Shown piece by piece: positions 1 through 7,880 of a DNA stretch of 64,000 nucleotides (its first letter is position 1; each line of letters starts with the position of its first letter). The stretch comes from JAJPHW01 sp963799065 (GTDB lineage Bacteria; Acidobacteriota; Terriglobia; Terriglobales; Acidobacteriaceae): contig CAWCVJ010000001.1 in NCBI GenBank assembly GCA_963799065.1, forward strand, positions 2,356,001-2,420,000. The letters run 5' to 3'. Under the pieces are notes generated by a model, which ran no database searches, had not been told where the DNA came from, and saw only the letters and a program-made list of their open reading frames with translations. A program made the translations under genes and the position numbers.

Positions 1-210
1 CGTCCGCACGAGGTCGTCAGCAGGCTTGACTTGAAAGTCCGGCGTCCTTTTCTGGGGCAGCAAAACGGTGTTCTCCCGTTGCCAATGTAACGGTCGGCGG
101 CCCGTGCAGGGAACAAAACTAAGGTCACTTTGGGTTACTGGCGGCGACGGCGTTGCTGGGATTCAGAGAGCGTCGGCATGGGACAAGTGGCGGCGGTAGC
201 GGGCGGTCAG

Positions 211-2766
211 CTACAACCTCGGATCGACAGGCTCGCTTTCCAGCGCCAAGACTCCGAATACACACTCATGGACTCGACGTAGGGGTTCCCGTTCGACAAA
301 TCTGTGCAGTGCCTCGATTCCCAAGGCGAACTCCCGCAAAGCCAGCGACCGCTTCGTGCCGAGACCTCTGGATCGGAGGCGTTCGAGATGCTCCTGCGCG
401 GTGTACTCAGGTCCGTAGATGATGCGAAGGTATTCTCTGCCCCTGCACTTCACCGCAGGTTGCACTAGTCCACGTCGAGTCTTCGTGACGAATTGGAAAG
501 GCTTCACGACCATTCCCTCTCCCCCGGACGTGGTCAGTTCTTCCCACCAGTCAGTACCCTCTTTCTGACTAGCCTCGTCTCCCAAATCGACTACCTTGTA
601 CGGTGTCGCCAGCAGGAGCGCCTGATCGGAGGCGCAAAAGCGAGCCAGCGTGCTCATGTGCCAGACGTGGTCTTTATCCGAATGCACCACGCCCTCGCTT
701 GCCAGCAGATGAAAGGGCGCGAGCTTGAGGTCTTCCAACGAGTGAACCGTCCAGCAATAGCGGCGGTAAGAGTCGATGTAGAGTTCAGCCATAGTCTGAC
801 GTTCGTCGAATCGTCCCACTAGTTCGGAGGCTTCTGGCACATGTCTGGCGGACGCCCGCAACGCAGCTATCGACGCTGCCAGACCAGCCCGCGCAGCCGC
901 CCCAGTCGGAGCGTATTGCTGGCGCAGCAAATCTTGTGCCTTGGAAGACCACGGCATGAGTTCGCAATCGAGACATAGCCAATCGGTCTTAAGCTCCTCC
1001 CACAAACCTGACTCGGTTGCCGCTGTCTGGATACGACGGAGGAACTCCCTCTCCAAGGTGACGTCGTTGAAGAACCGCCTGCCCGTCCGCGTGTAGCAAA
1101 CGCCGATTTCGTCCTGCGTTACCCCGAATCGACGCAATGCTGCGTCCCGGTCGCGGCAAACGATCACGACGGCACGCGACCCCATGTGTTTTTGCTCGCA
1201 GATCACTCTCTCAACATGCGCTTTGCGAAAATAGTCGAACGCCTCAGCCGGATGCTCTAGCAAGTCTTTCCTTTGGCTGGTCTCGCTAGGTGACATCGTC
1301 GGCGGGAGATAGATAAGCCATTTCGGATTGGATGCAAAACGGCTCATCACTTCGAGCGCAGCGATTGCATTTTCCTCGCGAACGGTGAGATTGCCATGAA
1401 GTCTTGTTTCAATGATGCGTTTGCCGATTACGTCGTCGATGTCGAGTACATCATCCTGCTCGTGCTGCTGCGAGAGGGAGGTCGCTGTCTGAGGGGACAC
1501 CAACGGCTTCACAGGCTCGTAGTAAACACGATTGGCTGGGACGGATACGATCTCTTTTTCGGGATAGCGCAGCGCCGCCAGTTTGCCGCCGAATACACAT
1601 CCTGTGTCGATGTTGATTGTGCGGTTCAACCACTGCGGCTCTGCGATTGGTGTATGCCCGTAAACCACGGAAGCCTTCCCGCGATAGTCCGCCGCCCAGT
1701 TGTAGCGGACTGGAAGCCCGAACTCGTCTGTCTCTCCCGTGGTCTCTCCAAATAAGGCAAACGAGCGGATCGCTCCCGATCCTCGCCCCTGCATCTCTTC
1801 TTTCATTCCGGCGTGAGCTACAACCAGCTTCCCGTCATCGAGAACGTAATGGCTGATAAGACTGTCGAGGAACGCCGCGACCTTGGTCTTAAATTCCGGC
1901 GACTCGGCTTCAAGCTGCGCCACTGAGTCGGCGAGTCCATGTGCCATCTTCACGTCCTTGCCCCGGAGCTTCTGAAGCAGCTTCATGTCGTGATTGCCCG
2001 GAACGCACAGCGCGGTACCCGCTTCCACCATGCCCATCACCAAGCGCAGCACTTCGGGAATCTTCGGACCTCGGTCTACGAGGTCACCAAGGAAGATCGC
2101 CTTGCGGCTCTCAGGCACGCCGACCGTATAACCGTCGCCGTTTCGTTCTAGGGAGTAGCCGAGCGTCGTCATCAATTCCTTCAACTCGTCGAAGCAGCCA
2201 TGCACGTCCCCGATGATGTCGAACGGCCCGCGCTCGCTGCGGCGATTCGTCCACATCGGTTGGCGCTTGATCTCCAAACCCTCTAGTTCCTCTGGCGACT
2301 TGAAGACGTGGACGCCACGGAACCCTTCCCGTTCAAGCCCGCGAAGAGATCGACGCAACTGTTGCGCCTGATTGCGAACGACGTGCGCCCCGAAGTCTCG
2401 ATTAGGTCGGTTTCGATTCCGCTCTTGGCAGATTTTTTCAGGGAAGTCCAAAACAATAGCAATGGGCAGCACGTGGAACTCGCGTGCCAAAGCCACGAGC
2501 GGCTTCCGCGAGTCTGGCTGGACGTTCGTCGCGTCGATGACCGTAAGCCGCCCGGCAGCGAGCCGCTTTCTGGCGACGAAGTGGAGTACTTCGAACGCTT
2601 CCTTCGTCGCGGTCTGGTCGTTTTCGTCATCCGATACCAATCCGCGACAGTAGTCAGATGACAGCACCTCGGTCGGCTTGAAGTGCTCACGGGCAAACGT
2701 AGATTTTCCGCAGCCCGACGGACCGACGAGCAGGATCAGCGAGAGTTCGGGCACCGTAATCTTCAT
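211..2766 (-). CDS. pnkp: Pnkp: polynucleotide kinase-phosphatase-ligase, bacterial RNA repair
   Basis: 851 aa, close to the usual length of bacterial Pnkp (about 870 in Clostridium thermocellum). Three domains are visible in order. The 5'-kinase has P-loop GPSGCGKST at residues 15-23 plus SSD38..R41. The metallophosphatase has GDVHG at 186-190, GDLVDRG near 227-233 and GNHD near 257-260. The C-terminal ligase-type adenylyltransferase has KHMG with nucleophile Lys526 and the later motifs EGMVVKP and VKCRG. In known Pnkp-Hen1 systems the pair heals and seals RNA broken by ribotoxins. The ATG at 2766 is chosen because it overlaps the hen1 stop as ATGA; a longer reading frame upstream lies inside hen1. 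Last gene of a minus-strand cluster of small genes. Family assignment is very secure; the target RNA is not known. Confidence 0.95.
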   Translation of the reverse strand: MKITVPELSLILLVGPSGCGKSTFAREHFKPTEVLSSDYCRGLVSDDENDQTATKEAFEVLHFVARKRLAAGRLTVIDATNVQPDSRKPLVALAREFHVLPIAIVLDFPEKICQERNRNRPNRDFGAHVVRNQAQQLRRSLRGLEREGFRGVHVFKSPEELEGLEIKRQPMWTNRRSERGPFDIIGDVHGCFDELKELMTTLGYSLERNGDGYTVGVPESRKAIFLGDLVDRGPKIPEVLRLVMGMVEAGTALCVPGNHDMKLLQKLRGKDVKMAHGLADSVAQLEAESPEFKTKVAAFLDSLISHYVLDDGKLVVAHAGMKEEMQGRGSGAIRSFALFGETTGETDEFGLPVRYNWAADYRGKASVVYGHTPIAEPQWLNRTINIDTGCVFGGKLAALRYPEKEIVSVPANRVYYEPVKPLVSPQTATSLSQQHEQDDVLDIDDVIGKRIIETRLHGNLTVREENAIAALEVMSRFASNPKWLIYLPPTMSPSETSQRKDLLEHPAEAFDYFRKAHVERVICEQKHMGSRAVVIVCRDRDAALRRFGVTQDEIGVCYTRTGRRFFNDVTLEREFLRRIQTAATESGLWEELKTDWLCLDCELMPWSSKAQDLLRQQYAPTGAAARAGLAASIAALRASARHVPEASELVGRFDERQTMAELYIDSYRRYCWTVHSLEDLKLAPFHLLASEGVVHSDKDHVWHMSTLARFCASDQALLLATPYKVVDLGDEASQKEGTDWWEELTTSGGEGMVVKPFQFVTKTRRGLVQPAVKCRGREYLRIIYGPEYTAQEHLERLRSRGLGTKRSLALREFALGIEALHRFVEREPLRRVHECVFGVLALESEPVDPRL

Positions 2767-4163
2767 TGCCGGAACACTCCCATCTGCGTAGGTGCGCCGA
2801 CCGCCTGATCCTCTTCGCCCACGGGCTTGAATTCCACCGAATACCCGAAGCGCTCGCCGATTCCATTCGCCCATTTCTGGAACTGTTCGCGAGTCCACTC
2901 GAAACGGTGATCGCGATGGCGGAACTGTCCAGCCGGGAGCGTCTCGAACTTCACGTTGTATTCAGAATTCGGCGTGGTCAATACCACAGTCTGCGGTCGA
3001 GCAAACTCAAAGAGCACGCGCTCAAATGCCGCCAGCCGAGGCTCATCAAGATGCTCGATGACTTCGACCACGGCGGCAGCATCGAATCCCGACAGGCGCT
3101 TGTCCCGATACATCAGCGATCCTTGAATCAGTCTTATCCGCTCCTTCTGCTTCGGCGGCAGGGTATCTAGGTGAAGGCGCTCGGCGGCTAATTCAAGACT
3201 CCGGTACGAAACGTCCATCCCGACAATTTCTTCGAACTGTCGGTCGGTCAGGAGTTCGCGGATGAGCTTGCCCTCCCCGCAGCCAAGATCAACGACACGC
3301 TTGGCATCGTTCGCCTTGAGTTCGGATGCAACCTGCCGGAGGCGGGCATCGTGCAGACGGAGTGGAGCCTCAATGGCTTGTTCCTGTTCCTCCTTCGTCT
3401 CCTGCTCGGCGTCGGGATCAATGGACTCGTCCTCGGTGAGCCGTGCCAGAGCTTCCCGCGTCAGCATTCGGAATCCCCGCAGGTAGCGGTTTACGATGGC
3501 TTCGCGTTCAGGATGCGACTGGAGCCAGCCCTCGCCATGCCGCAGCAGCTTCTCGACTTCGTCTTGTCCCACCCAGTAGTGCTTGTCGGCGTCGAGCACC
3601 GGGATCAGGACGTAAAGGTGCGTGAGCAACTCTTGCAGGGTGACATCTTTGGCAAGCTCGACCGTATAGTAGGGACTCTCGCCCCATTCGGGGAATTTCT
3701 CATCGAGCGGATGGTGCTCAGCGCTCACCCGGTAGCCCAGCGGCTCAAACAGACGTCGCACGAACTCCTCGCCGCCACGGCAGGGCAGGGCGGCGACTTT
3801 CGCAATAAGAGGAAGTGGCACAGTCACAAGTTCTGGTCGATCTTTGCTGTTACCCGCCAGCGCAGAGTTGAAGACCCGTGCGATTGCCACACTCATGAAC
3901 GAGGAAGCGACATAAGGACGGTCGTTGACATACTGTTCGAGCATCCCGCCCTCGCCGGGCGGCCCGCGCCTTGTTCTGACAAGCCCAACCGGGTCAACGT
4001 CGAGCAGCAGCGCAGCCGTGCAACGTTCGGGAGAAGCATCGGGATAAAAGACGTGCGCCTTTCCGAAGGACAGGTCGAAGGACTGCATCCGTCTTGGGTT
4101 CTTGTGCAGCAAGTACCCCAAATCAGTCGCCGGAGCTTTCGTGTTAGTGATTGTCAGGAGCAT
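2763..4163 (-). CDS. hen1: Hen1: 3'-terminal RNA ribose 2'-O-methyltransferase
   Basis: 466 aa. The N-terminal half (about 1-240) is the bacterial Hen1-specific region, which in studied systems activates Pnkp ligation. The C-terminal half is a SAM methyltransferase with VVDLGCGEGKL near 290-300 and the metal-binding cluster ExxEH (E367, E370, H371) followed by HRDHRFEW at about 416-423. It methylates the 2'-OH at the 3' end of the break before sealing, so a repaired RNA resists a second cut. It overlaps pnkp by 4 nt, so the two are translationally coupled. Start ATG at 4163 has no clear Shine-Dalgarno and sits in a short palindrome (4162-4177). Confidence 0.95.
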   Translation of the reverse strand: MLLTITNTKAPATDLGYLLHKNPRRMQSFDLSFGKAHVFYPDASPERCTAALLLDVDPVGLVRTRRGPPGEGGMLEQYVNDRPYVASSFMSVAIARVFNSALAGNSKDRPELVTVPLPLIAKVAALPCRGGEEFVRRLFEPLGYRVSAEHHPLDEKFPEWGESPYYTVELAKDVTLQELLTHLYVLIPVLDADKHYWVGQDEVEKLLRHGEGWLQSHPEREAIVNRYLRGFRMLTREALARLTEDESIDPDAEQETKEEQEQAIEAPLRLHDARLRQVASELKANDAKRVVDLGCGEGKLIRELLTDRQFEEIVGMDVSYRSLELAAERLHLDTLPPKQKERIRLIQGSLMYRDKRLSGFDAAAVVEVIEHLDEPRLAAFERVLFEFARPQTVVLTTPNSEYNVKFETLPAGQFRHRDHRFEWTREQFQKWANGIGERFGYSVEFKPVGEEDQAVGAPTQMGVFRQ

Positions 4164-4177
4164 GGCTGAACAGCCAT
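4162..4177. repeat. Perfect inverted repeat over the hen1 start codon
   Basis: Arms ATGGCTG and CAGCCAT separated by 2 bp; the hen1 ATG lies in one arm. It could be an operator for a dimeric regulator or a weak RNA hairpin hiding the start (5-bp stem, 6-nt loop). Short palindromes also occur by chance, so function is inference. Confidence 0.35.
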
Positions 4178-4235
4178 TATGCCTGAGTTGACATCCGTGA
4201 GACCCGCTCAGTTCCAGGCCCTCTCGCTGAATCGG

Positions 4236-4589
4236 TCAGACGTACTCGTCCATAAGCTCTGGGAACGCATGCCGAAGCTCCCGGCTCAAATCGCGGGCGG
4301 TCTCTAGCCCCAACGGATCGCCTGCGAGCACGATGTCAATCGCAACCAGCATCACTCGTGCCAGCATGACTTCTCTGCGTCTTTGTTCTTCGGGTGTCGG
4401 CAACGGCACGACCGCGAGCACTTCTGGATCATCCACTTCAATTCCCCCGACCGCATTTCCGGCATCGTCGTGCAAGTACACCTTGTCATCGCGCCACTCG
4501 AACTCCGAATCTGAGGCGATCTGCGAGCCGGGGAAACTCCACCAGCGTCCGCTAATGTTGATCATCCCGTCTGTGTCTTGCTGTGCCAT
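4236..4589 (-). CDS. Hypothetical acidic protein in the RNA-repair cluster
   Basis: 117 aa from the ATG at 4589. The reading frame is open further upstream, but that part reads as the antisense of the preceding small gene. Acidic and soluble, with no signal peptide or membrane segment. The N-terminus is rich in W, D and E (RWWSFPGS, FEWRDD); the C-terminal half is predicted helical (EEQRRREVMLARVMLVAIDIV). It lies 72 nt upstream of hen1 in the same direction, so it may be co-transcribed with the repair genes. No family recognised. Confidence 0.6.
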   Translation of the reverse strand: MAQQDTDGMINISGRWWSFPGSQIASDSEFEWRDDKVYLHDDAGNAVGGIEVDDPEVLAVVPLPTPEEQRRREVMLARVMLVAIDIVLAGDPLGLETARDLSRELRHAFPELMDEYV

Positions 4590-4612
4590 ACGCTTCTGGA
4601 TTCTGAACTCTG

Positions 4613-4813
4613 CTAAATGCGAGGGTACGCAGAGGCGACGGACAAGTTCAAGCGACGGGCCGTGTCGGGGTAACGAGCCAGTAGCCGGAGAAAGTTGCGA
4701 CGAGCCTGTGAAGGCGAACACGTCGGGTCTACAAACGGATGTTGGGCGATCATCGACCATCGCCGTAGCTTGTGGCTGATCAAAATGTCGCGAACCTCTG
4801 GTCTTGCTCGCAT
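4613..4813 (-). CDS. Small basic hypothetical protein
   Basis: 66 aa from the ATG at 4813, chosen because a very strong Shine-Dalgarno (AGGAGGAG, 8-nt spacer) precedes it; an earlier possible start at 4927 has none. Basic, with many Arg residues and likely helical (ARRNFLRLLARYPDTARRLNL). It ends 23 nt before the next gene on the same strand, suggesting one operon down to pnkp. No homologous family recognised. Confidence 0.55.
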   Translation of the reverse strand: MRARPEVRDILISHKLRRWSMIAQHPFVDPTCSPSQARRNFLRLLARYPDTARRLNLSVASAYPRI

Positions 4814-5186
4814 ATCTCGAACTCCTCCTGCGGAGCCTTGCTCCAATTTCTCCAACGACTTTGGCAATTTTGCTGATCCCGCAAGTTGATGCAGTGTGCC
4901 GGAGCAGCGAAAATCACCTTCTGTCAATCGACTCGAAAGTTCCAGAATTGTGCTTGATTGGTGCGCGAAAATTCAGCTTGCCCTTTTCTGCGCCGAACAA
5001 TGTTGGCCTATCGGTAGGCACCACAACACGCCCAGCCCGACCGGGCAGCGGTGATGGTGCGGACTTTGCTGGCAGATGCAGCACGTGACGTCCGCCGATG
5101 CGGAAGAGTTGGCGGGGGCTGGCTTTCCGGCAGTGGTCTTCTCTGGCTCGTCACCCAAAATCTCACAACTCTGCGCTCAGAGGTCT
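4814..5186. other. Intergenic stretch with only a weak ORF
   Basis: No well-supported gene. A possible 61-residue minus-strand frame (4973-5158, TTG start, no good ribosome site) has a Cys/His-rich core (TCCICQQSPHHHRC) that could be a tiny zinc-binding protein, but nothing else supports it. The Shine-Dalgarno of the gene starting at 4813 lies at the left edge. Confidence 0.35.
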
Positions 5187-5654
5187 CTAATCGTCCAACG
5201 ACAACTCGTCCGGATCGTCACGGAAGTTGAGGCAGGCTTCGCAATACTCCGGCTCATCCTCTGCTGTCCACGGCTTGCCCGCTTCTGCTGGGCGCGGGGG
5301 CTTGCAGAGGTTGATGCGGCACTCTTTGCACAGCCTGCCCTTCAATGCTTGGGGCGTCTCGCCCTCAGCAAGGTGCTGCCTTTCGTGCCACGAGCAGTAG
5401 CCTGACCGCGCCGGGGACTGGAAGGCTTGGCACCCGTCCATCTGGCAGCGGGGTCTGGCACCAGACGACTTGCGCCCGGTTCCGGTTTCGCCGTTGTCGC
5501 GCAGCCGAGTACGGGGTTTGCTGTTAGGATTCCATCCGCTGCCGCCATCGTGGGTTTTGCTTTTCGGTTTTGACTTGGTTCTGCTGACAAACCCACGCCT
5601 TACACTGTGTGGTTCATCACCATCATCCAGATACTTGCTCAAGTCTTCAGCCAT
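5187..5654 (-). CDS. Hypothetical zinc-binding protein (Cys clusters)
   Basis: 155 aa. The N-terminal 80 residues are basic, polar and low in complexity (KSKPKSKTHDGG). Then come paired cysteines/histidines that look like two zinc-binding sites: CQMDGCQ...GYCSWHERQH, then CKECRINLCK...EYCEACLNF. ATG at 5654 has GGAG 6 nt upstream. The layout (disordered basic arm plus zinc knuckles) fits a small nucleic-acid-binding protein of a phage or mobile element, but the function is not known. Confidence 0.7.
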   Translation of the reverse strand: MAEDLSKYLDDGDEPHSVRRGFVSRTKSKPKSKTHDGGSGWNPNSKPRTRLRDNGETGTGRKSSGARPRCQMDGCQAFQSPARSGYCSWHERQHLAEGETPQALKGRLCKECRINLCKPPRPAEAGKPWTAEDEPEYCEACLNFRDDPDELSLDD

Positions 5655-5880
5655 AAAATCTCCTGCGGTGTTGTTGTTTGGTGTTGATGTTGTCTTTCCG
5701 TCTTGTTTACAAGACGAGAAGGTCTTTCAAATGCTCCAAGTCAAACCCTTTCCCTTTCTCAATGTCGGAACACCAACCCCAACACCAAACCCAACCCCTT
5801 CTCTATCTCAATCTCTATCTCTCCCGCCAAACGAAGGCAAACGCCCAGCAACCGTCTAGCAAAAGCGAGCAAAGTGAAAG
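5655..5880 (-). promoter_or_regulatory. Strand-asymmetric leader with palindrome and G-tract block
   Basis: 226 bp between two co-directional genes. Read on the minus strand it is G/T/A-rich with G-runs at 5771-5798 (GGGG, GGG, GG, GGGG separated by T-rich loops; a possible quadruplex). A perfect 8-bp inverted repeat, CGTCTTGT-TT-ACAAGACG, lies at 5699-5716. This may be a promoter/operator or replication-related site of the island; only the composition and repeats are observed. Confidence 0.4.
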
Positions 5881-6246
5881 TTAGTCTTGGCAAACCTGAG
5901 CAAACTCCTCTTTGATCTGGTCAAGCTCTTTTTCGTGGCGACGGGCTGCCCCGACTTTGCCAACCGCGCTACGCATGTGGCTAATCTCAGCGGCCCGCTC
6001 CTCTGGCGTCATGTTGCGCTTCTTGGCGTTGCGCAGAATGGTCGCGAGGTAGGCGATGGGATCGGCGATCTTGTCCTCTTTCGCTTTCAGCGTGCGGAAT
6101 GCGGACTCAATCGAGTCCCTGCCGTAATCGAGTAGCCAAAGAGGAATCTGTTTGGATGGAAACTCGCCGGGTAGTTCGAGGAAGCTCCACGCTTCCTGAA
6201 GTTCGGCTTTGTGTGTGGCTAATTGCTTGTAATCAGTCTTACTCAT
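5881..6246 (-). CDS. Hypothetical helical protein, phage/plasmid-like
   Basis: 121 aa, charged and mostly helical, with a coiled-coil-like C-terminus (ARRHEKELDQIKEEFAQ). Segments such as SIESAFRTLKAKEDKIADPIAYLATILRNAKKRN resemble the C-terminal parts of phage replication-initiation proteins, though the resemblance is not enough for a name. Its ATG at 6246 overlaps the stop of the preceding gene (ATGA), so the two are translationally coupled. Confidence 0.6.
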   Translation of the reverse strand: MSKTDYKQLATHKAELQEAWSFLELPGEFPSKQIPLWLLDYGRDSIESAFRTLKAKEDKIADPIAYLATILRNAKKRNMTPEERAAEISHMRSAVGKVGAARRHEKELDQIKEEFAQVCQD

Positions 6247-6386
6247 AGGCGCACCGCCGCATGACCATTAGGCTTAGTGCGAGCGTATTCTTGGAAGCGC
6301 CGACGATGCGCGTGCTTGACGATCTTGGCGCTGATGCCCTTGCCCTTCTTGGGGCGCGGTGGTTTGGAGTTCTCTGGGTCTGCCAT
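6243..6386 (-). CDS. Very small basic protein coupled to the next gene
   Basis: 47 aa from the ATG at 6386, preceded by AGAGGA at 7 nt. Strongly basic (RPKKGKGISAKIVKHAHRRR), which would suit nucleic-acid binding. The longer open frame upstream to 6590 has no ribosome site. The 4-nt overlap with the following 121-aa gene supports it being real. No family recognised. Confidence 0.55.
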   Translation of the reverse strand: MADPENSKPPRPKKGKGISAKIVKHAHRRRFQEYARTKPNGHAAVRL

Positions 6387-6523
6387 TGCTATTTCCTCTT
6401 TCGTTCCTATTGCGCTGTCGAAAGCGGTCGATGGGAAAGCTGTCCGGGGCTGGGAGGAACTAGCAAGAACCAGCCCCGCGCTCTTGATCCTGTTGCCAAG
6501 ACCATCGACTGATATGTAAATAC

Positions 6524-6709
6524 TCATCCGTGAGCCTTTCGGGGCTTTCTGCCGCGTGGGCGGCGGGGCAAGCCCAATTCCTCGCGCCACGCCACAATTG
6601 TTCGCTCGCTGATGTCGAGGGCCTCAGCCATCTGCCGGAATGTCCAGCCGAGGGCGTGCAGGCGTTTGAACTCCTCTTGCAGCCTCTCGTAGTAGCGCGG
6701 TGCGTTCAT
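6524..6709 (-). CDS. Small helix-turn-helix DNA-binding protein
   Basis: 61 aa from the ATG at 6709; a TTG at 6760 is an alternative. The core LGWTFRQMAEALDISERTIVAWREELGL is a clear helix-turn-helix of the transposase/terminase-small-subunit or Xre-like type, followed by a basic tail (PRRPRGRKPRKAHG). Divergent from the gene at 6780, so it may repress that promoter region. Likely a regulator of the island. Confidence 0.65.
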   Translation of the reverse strand: MNAPRYYERLQEEFKRLHALGWTFRQMAEALDISERTIVAWREELGLPRRPRGRKPRKAHG

Positions 6710-6779
6710 AACAAAGAAGCTGAAATTCCGTTTTCGCTTCCGAATTAGCGGACTTTGCAACCGTATTCAGAGGTGATAC

Positions 6780-6980
6780 ATGCCAGAAGTGGAACGACCG
6801 TTATGCGAGTACAACGGCATCGGCGGGTGCGCTCGCCCAGCGACCCACATCCTGTGCTGGTACAGGACGCGCCGCTGGCGGCTTTCGTGCGATAGCCATA
6901 AGGAGAAGTGGAAAGGCGCGTACTGGGTCAGCAGACTTCTGGGCTGGAACGAAGACCCCACCGCCGTTCAGGGAGACTGA
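6780..6980 (+). CDS. Small Cys-rich (zinc-binding) protein
   Basis: 66 aa, ATG at 6780 preceded by AGAGGTG at about 4 nt. Cysteines at C-x7-C-x8-C-x10-C-x2-H spacing (CEYNGIGGC...HILCW...LSCDSH) suggest one zinc site; Trp and Arg are abundant. It is the only plus-strand gene of the island and diverges from the HTH gene. Function unknown. Confidence 0.55.
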   Translation: MPEVERPLCEYNGIGGCARPATHILCWYRTRRWRLSCDSHKEKWKGAYWVSRLLGWNEDPTAVQGD

Positions 6981-7190
6981 TCCTGCGCGGATGCCGCGTC
7001 GGGCGCTGGTTGTCGCGTGGTCAGCTTATTTGAGGTTTTTAACCCTCCGTAATCCGTCCGGCCCGCACGAGACTCGCGTCGGAATCGAACTCATCGCCAA
7101 AATTTGTCACGTCTGAACGATGGACGCTCTTATTTGAGGCGAGAAGACGTGCTGCACTCGCCGTAGCGCTCTTCTGTGGCTGGAGCCGCT

Positions 7191-7682
7191 CTATACCAGT
7201 TTGCCTTGAATGTAGTCGCGGAGATCATTTCCTTTGACTCTGAGGAGGCGCTTCTTCGCGTGGGGTTTTGCAAGGTTGGCTGTTCGCTTCATTCGGGACA
7301 TGATTCGGATAGCTGTGTCGTAGGAAACACTGAGGACGGTAGCAACCTCCCTCGGCGAGTACAGATAGTCGGATTTGATCTCGACGCTACCGATACGTTG
7401 TTTCCACGGTTGCTTTCTTTCACGGGGCAGGCTCAGTTGATCGTAGATGTCATGCCCGACCTGCGCTAGATCAGGCTGACCCCACGCATGCATATTCACG
7501 ATTGTGACGGAATGCGGTATAAATAGATCGTTCGGTAAGAGGCTCATTCTCTTCAATACTGAAACGAGCTTGGCTTGCTTCGAATTTTGTACTAGATTTT
7601 GTACTACGCTTTGCGAAACAGGCGAAATCTGCTGGATATGAGAAATCTCCCCAGCACGGGCTTTCAAGAACTTACGGCTCAT
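7191..7682 (-). CDS. Excisionase-like winged-helix DNA-binding protein
   Basis: 163 aa. The C-terminal part (YLYSPREVATVLSVSYDTAIRIMSRM, then RLLRVKGNDLRDYI) matches the pattern of excisionase/MerR-like HTH domains, where a short recognition helix is followed by a wing and a helix reading 'LRDYI'. The N-terminal 100 residues are not recognised. It lies directly beside the tRNA-3'-end-like sequence at 7708-7731, the usual place for a recombination directionality factor, although no integrase is seen in the window. Confidence 0.6.
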   Translation of the reverse strand: MSRKFLKARAGEISHIQQISPVSQSVVQNLVQNSKQAKLVSVLKRMSLLPNDLFIPHSVTIVNMHAWGQPDLAQVGHDIYDQLSLPRERKQPWKQRIGSVEIKSDYLYSPREVATVLSVSYDTAIRIMSRMKRTANLAKPHAKKRLLRVKGNDLRDYIQGKLV

Positions 7683-7707
7683 CAGTTACTTGCAAAACGG
7701 TTGCTCT

Positions 7708-7731
7708 GTTCGAGTCCTACCTGAGGAGCCA
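7708..7731 (+). other. tRNA 3'-end-like fragment, candidate attachment site
   Basis: 24 bp that read as a T-loop (GTTCGAGTCC) followed by an acceptor-like segment and G-CCA, like the 3' end of a tRNA with discriminator G73 (Gln-like). The 5' half is absent: the T-stem does not pair with the sequence before it. Such fragments mark the edge of elements integrated into tRNA genes; here it separates the accessory minus-strand genes from chromosomal genes. The other copy is not in the window. Confidence 0.4.
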
Positions 7732-7880
7732 TTCTTTTCTTTGGGCTCATCCTTGTCGCGCAAATTGCGTTCCTCACCTCCCGCGACTTGATAGCTTGAG
7801 CTTCCCGCATGGTTTCGCGTCAGACTCCGCCCGCGCTTTTGGTATAGTTACGGTTTGTTTCGCATTTCCAGGCGCAATCC

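Noticed and set aside
1..210. Sequence before pnkp stop
   Set aside because: No supported gene or motif; only short frames antisense to pnkp continue into it.
7077..7105. tRNA-like TCGAACTC on the minus strand
   Set aside because: No pairing T-stem and no cloverleaf upstream.
7025..7139. Two copies of CTTATTTGAGG 104 bp apart
   Set aside because: Only two short copies; not enough for an iteron array.
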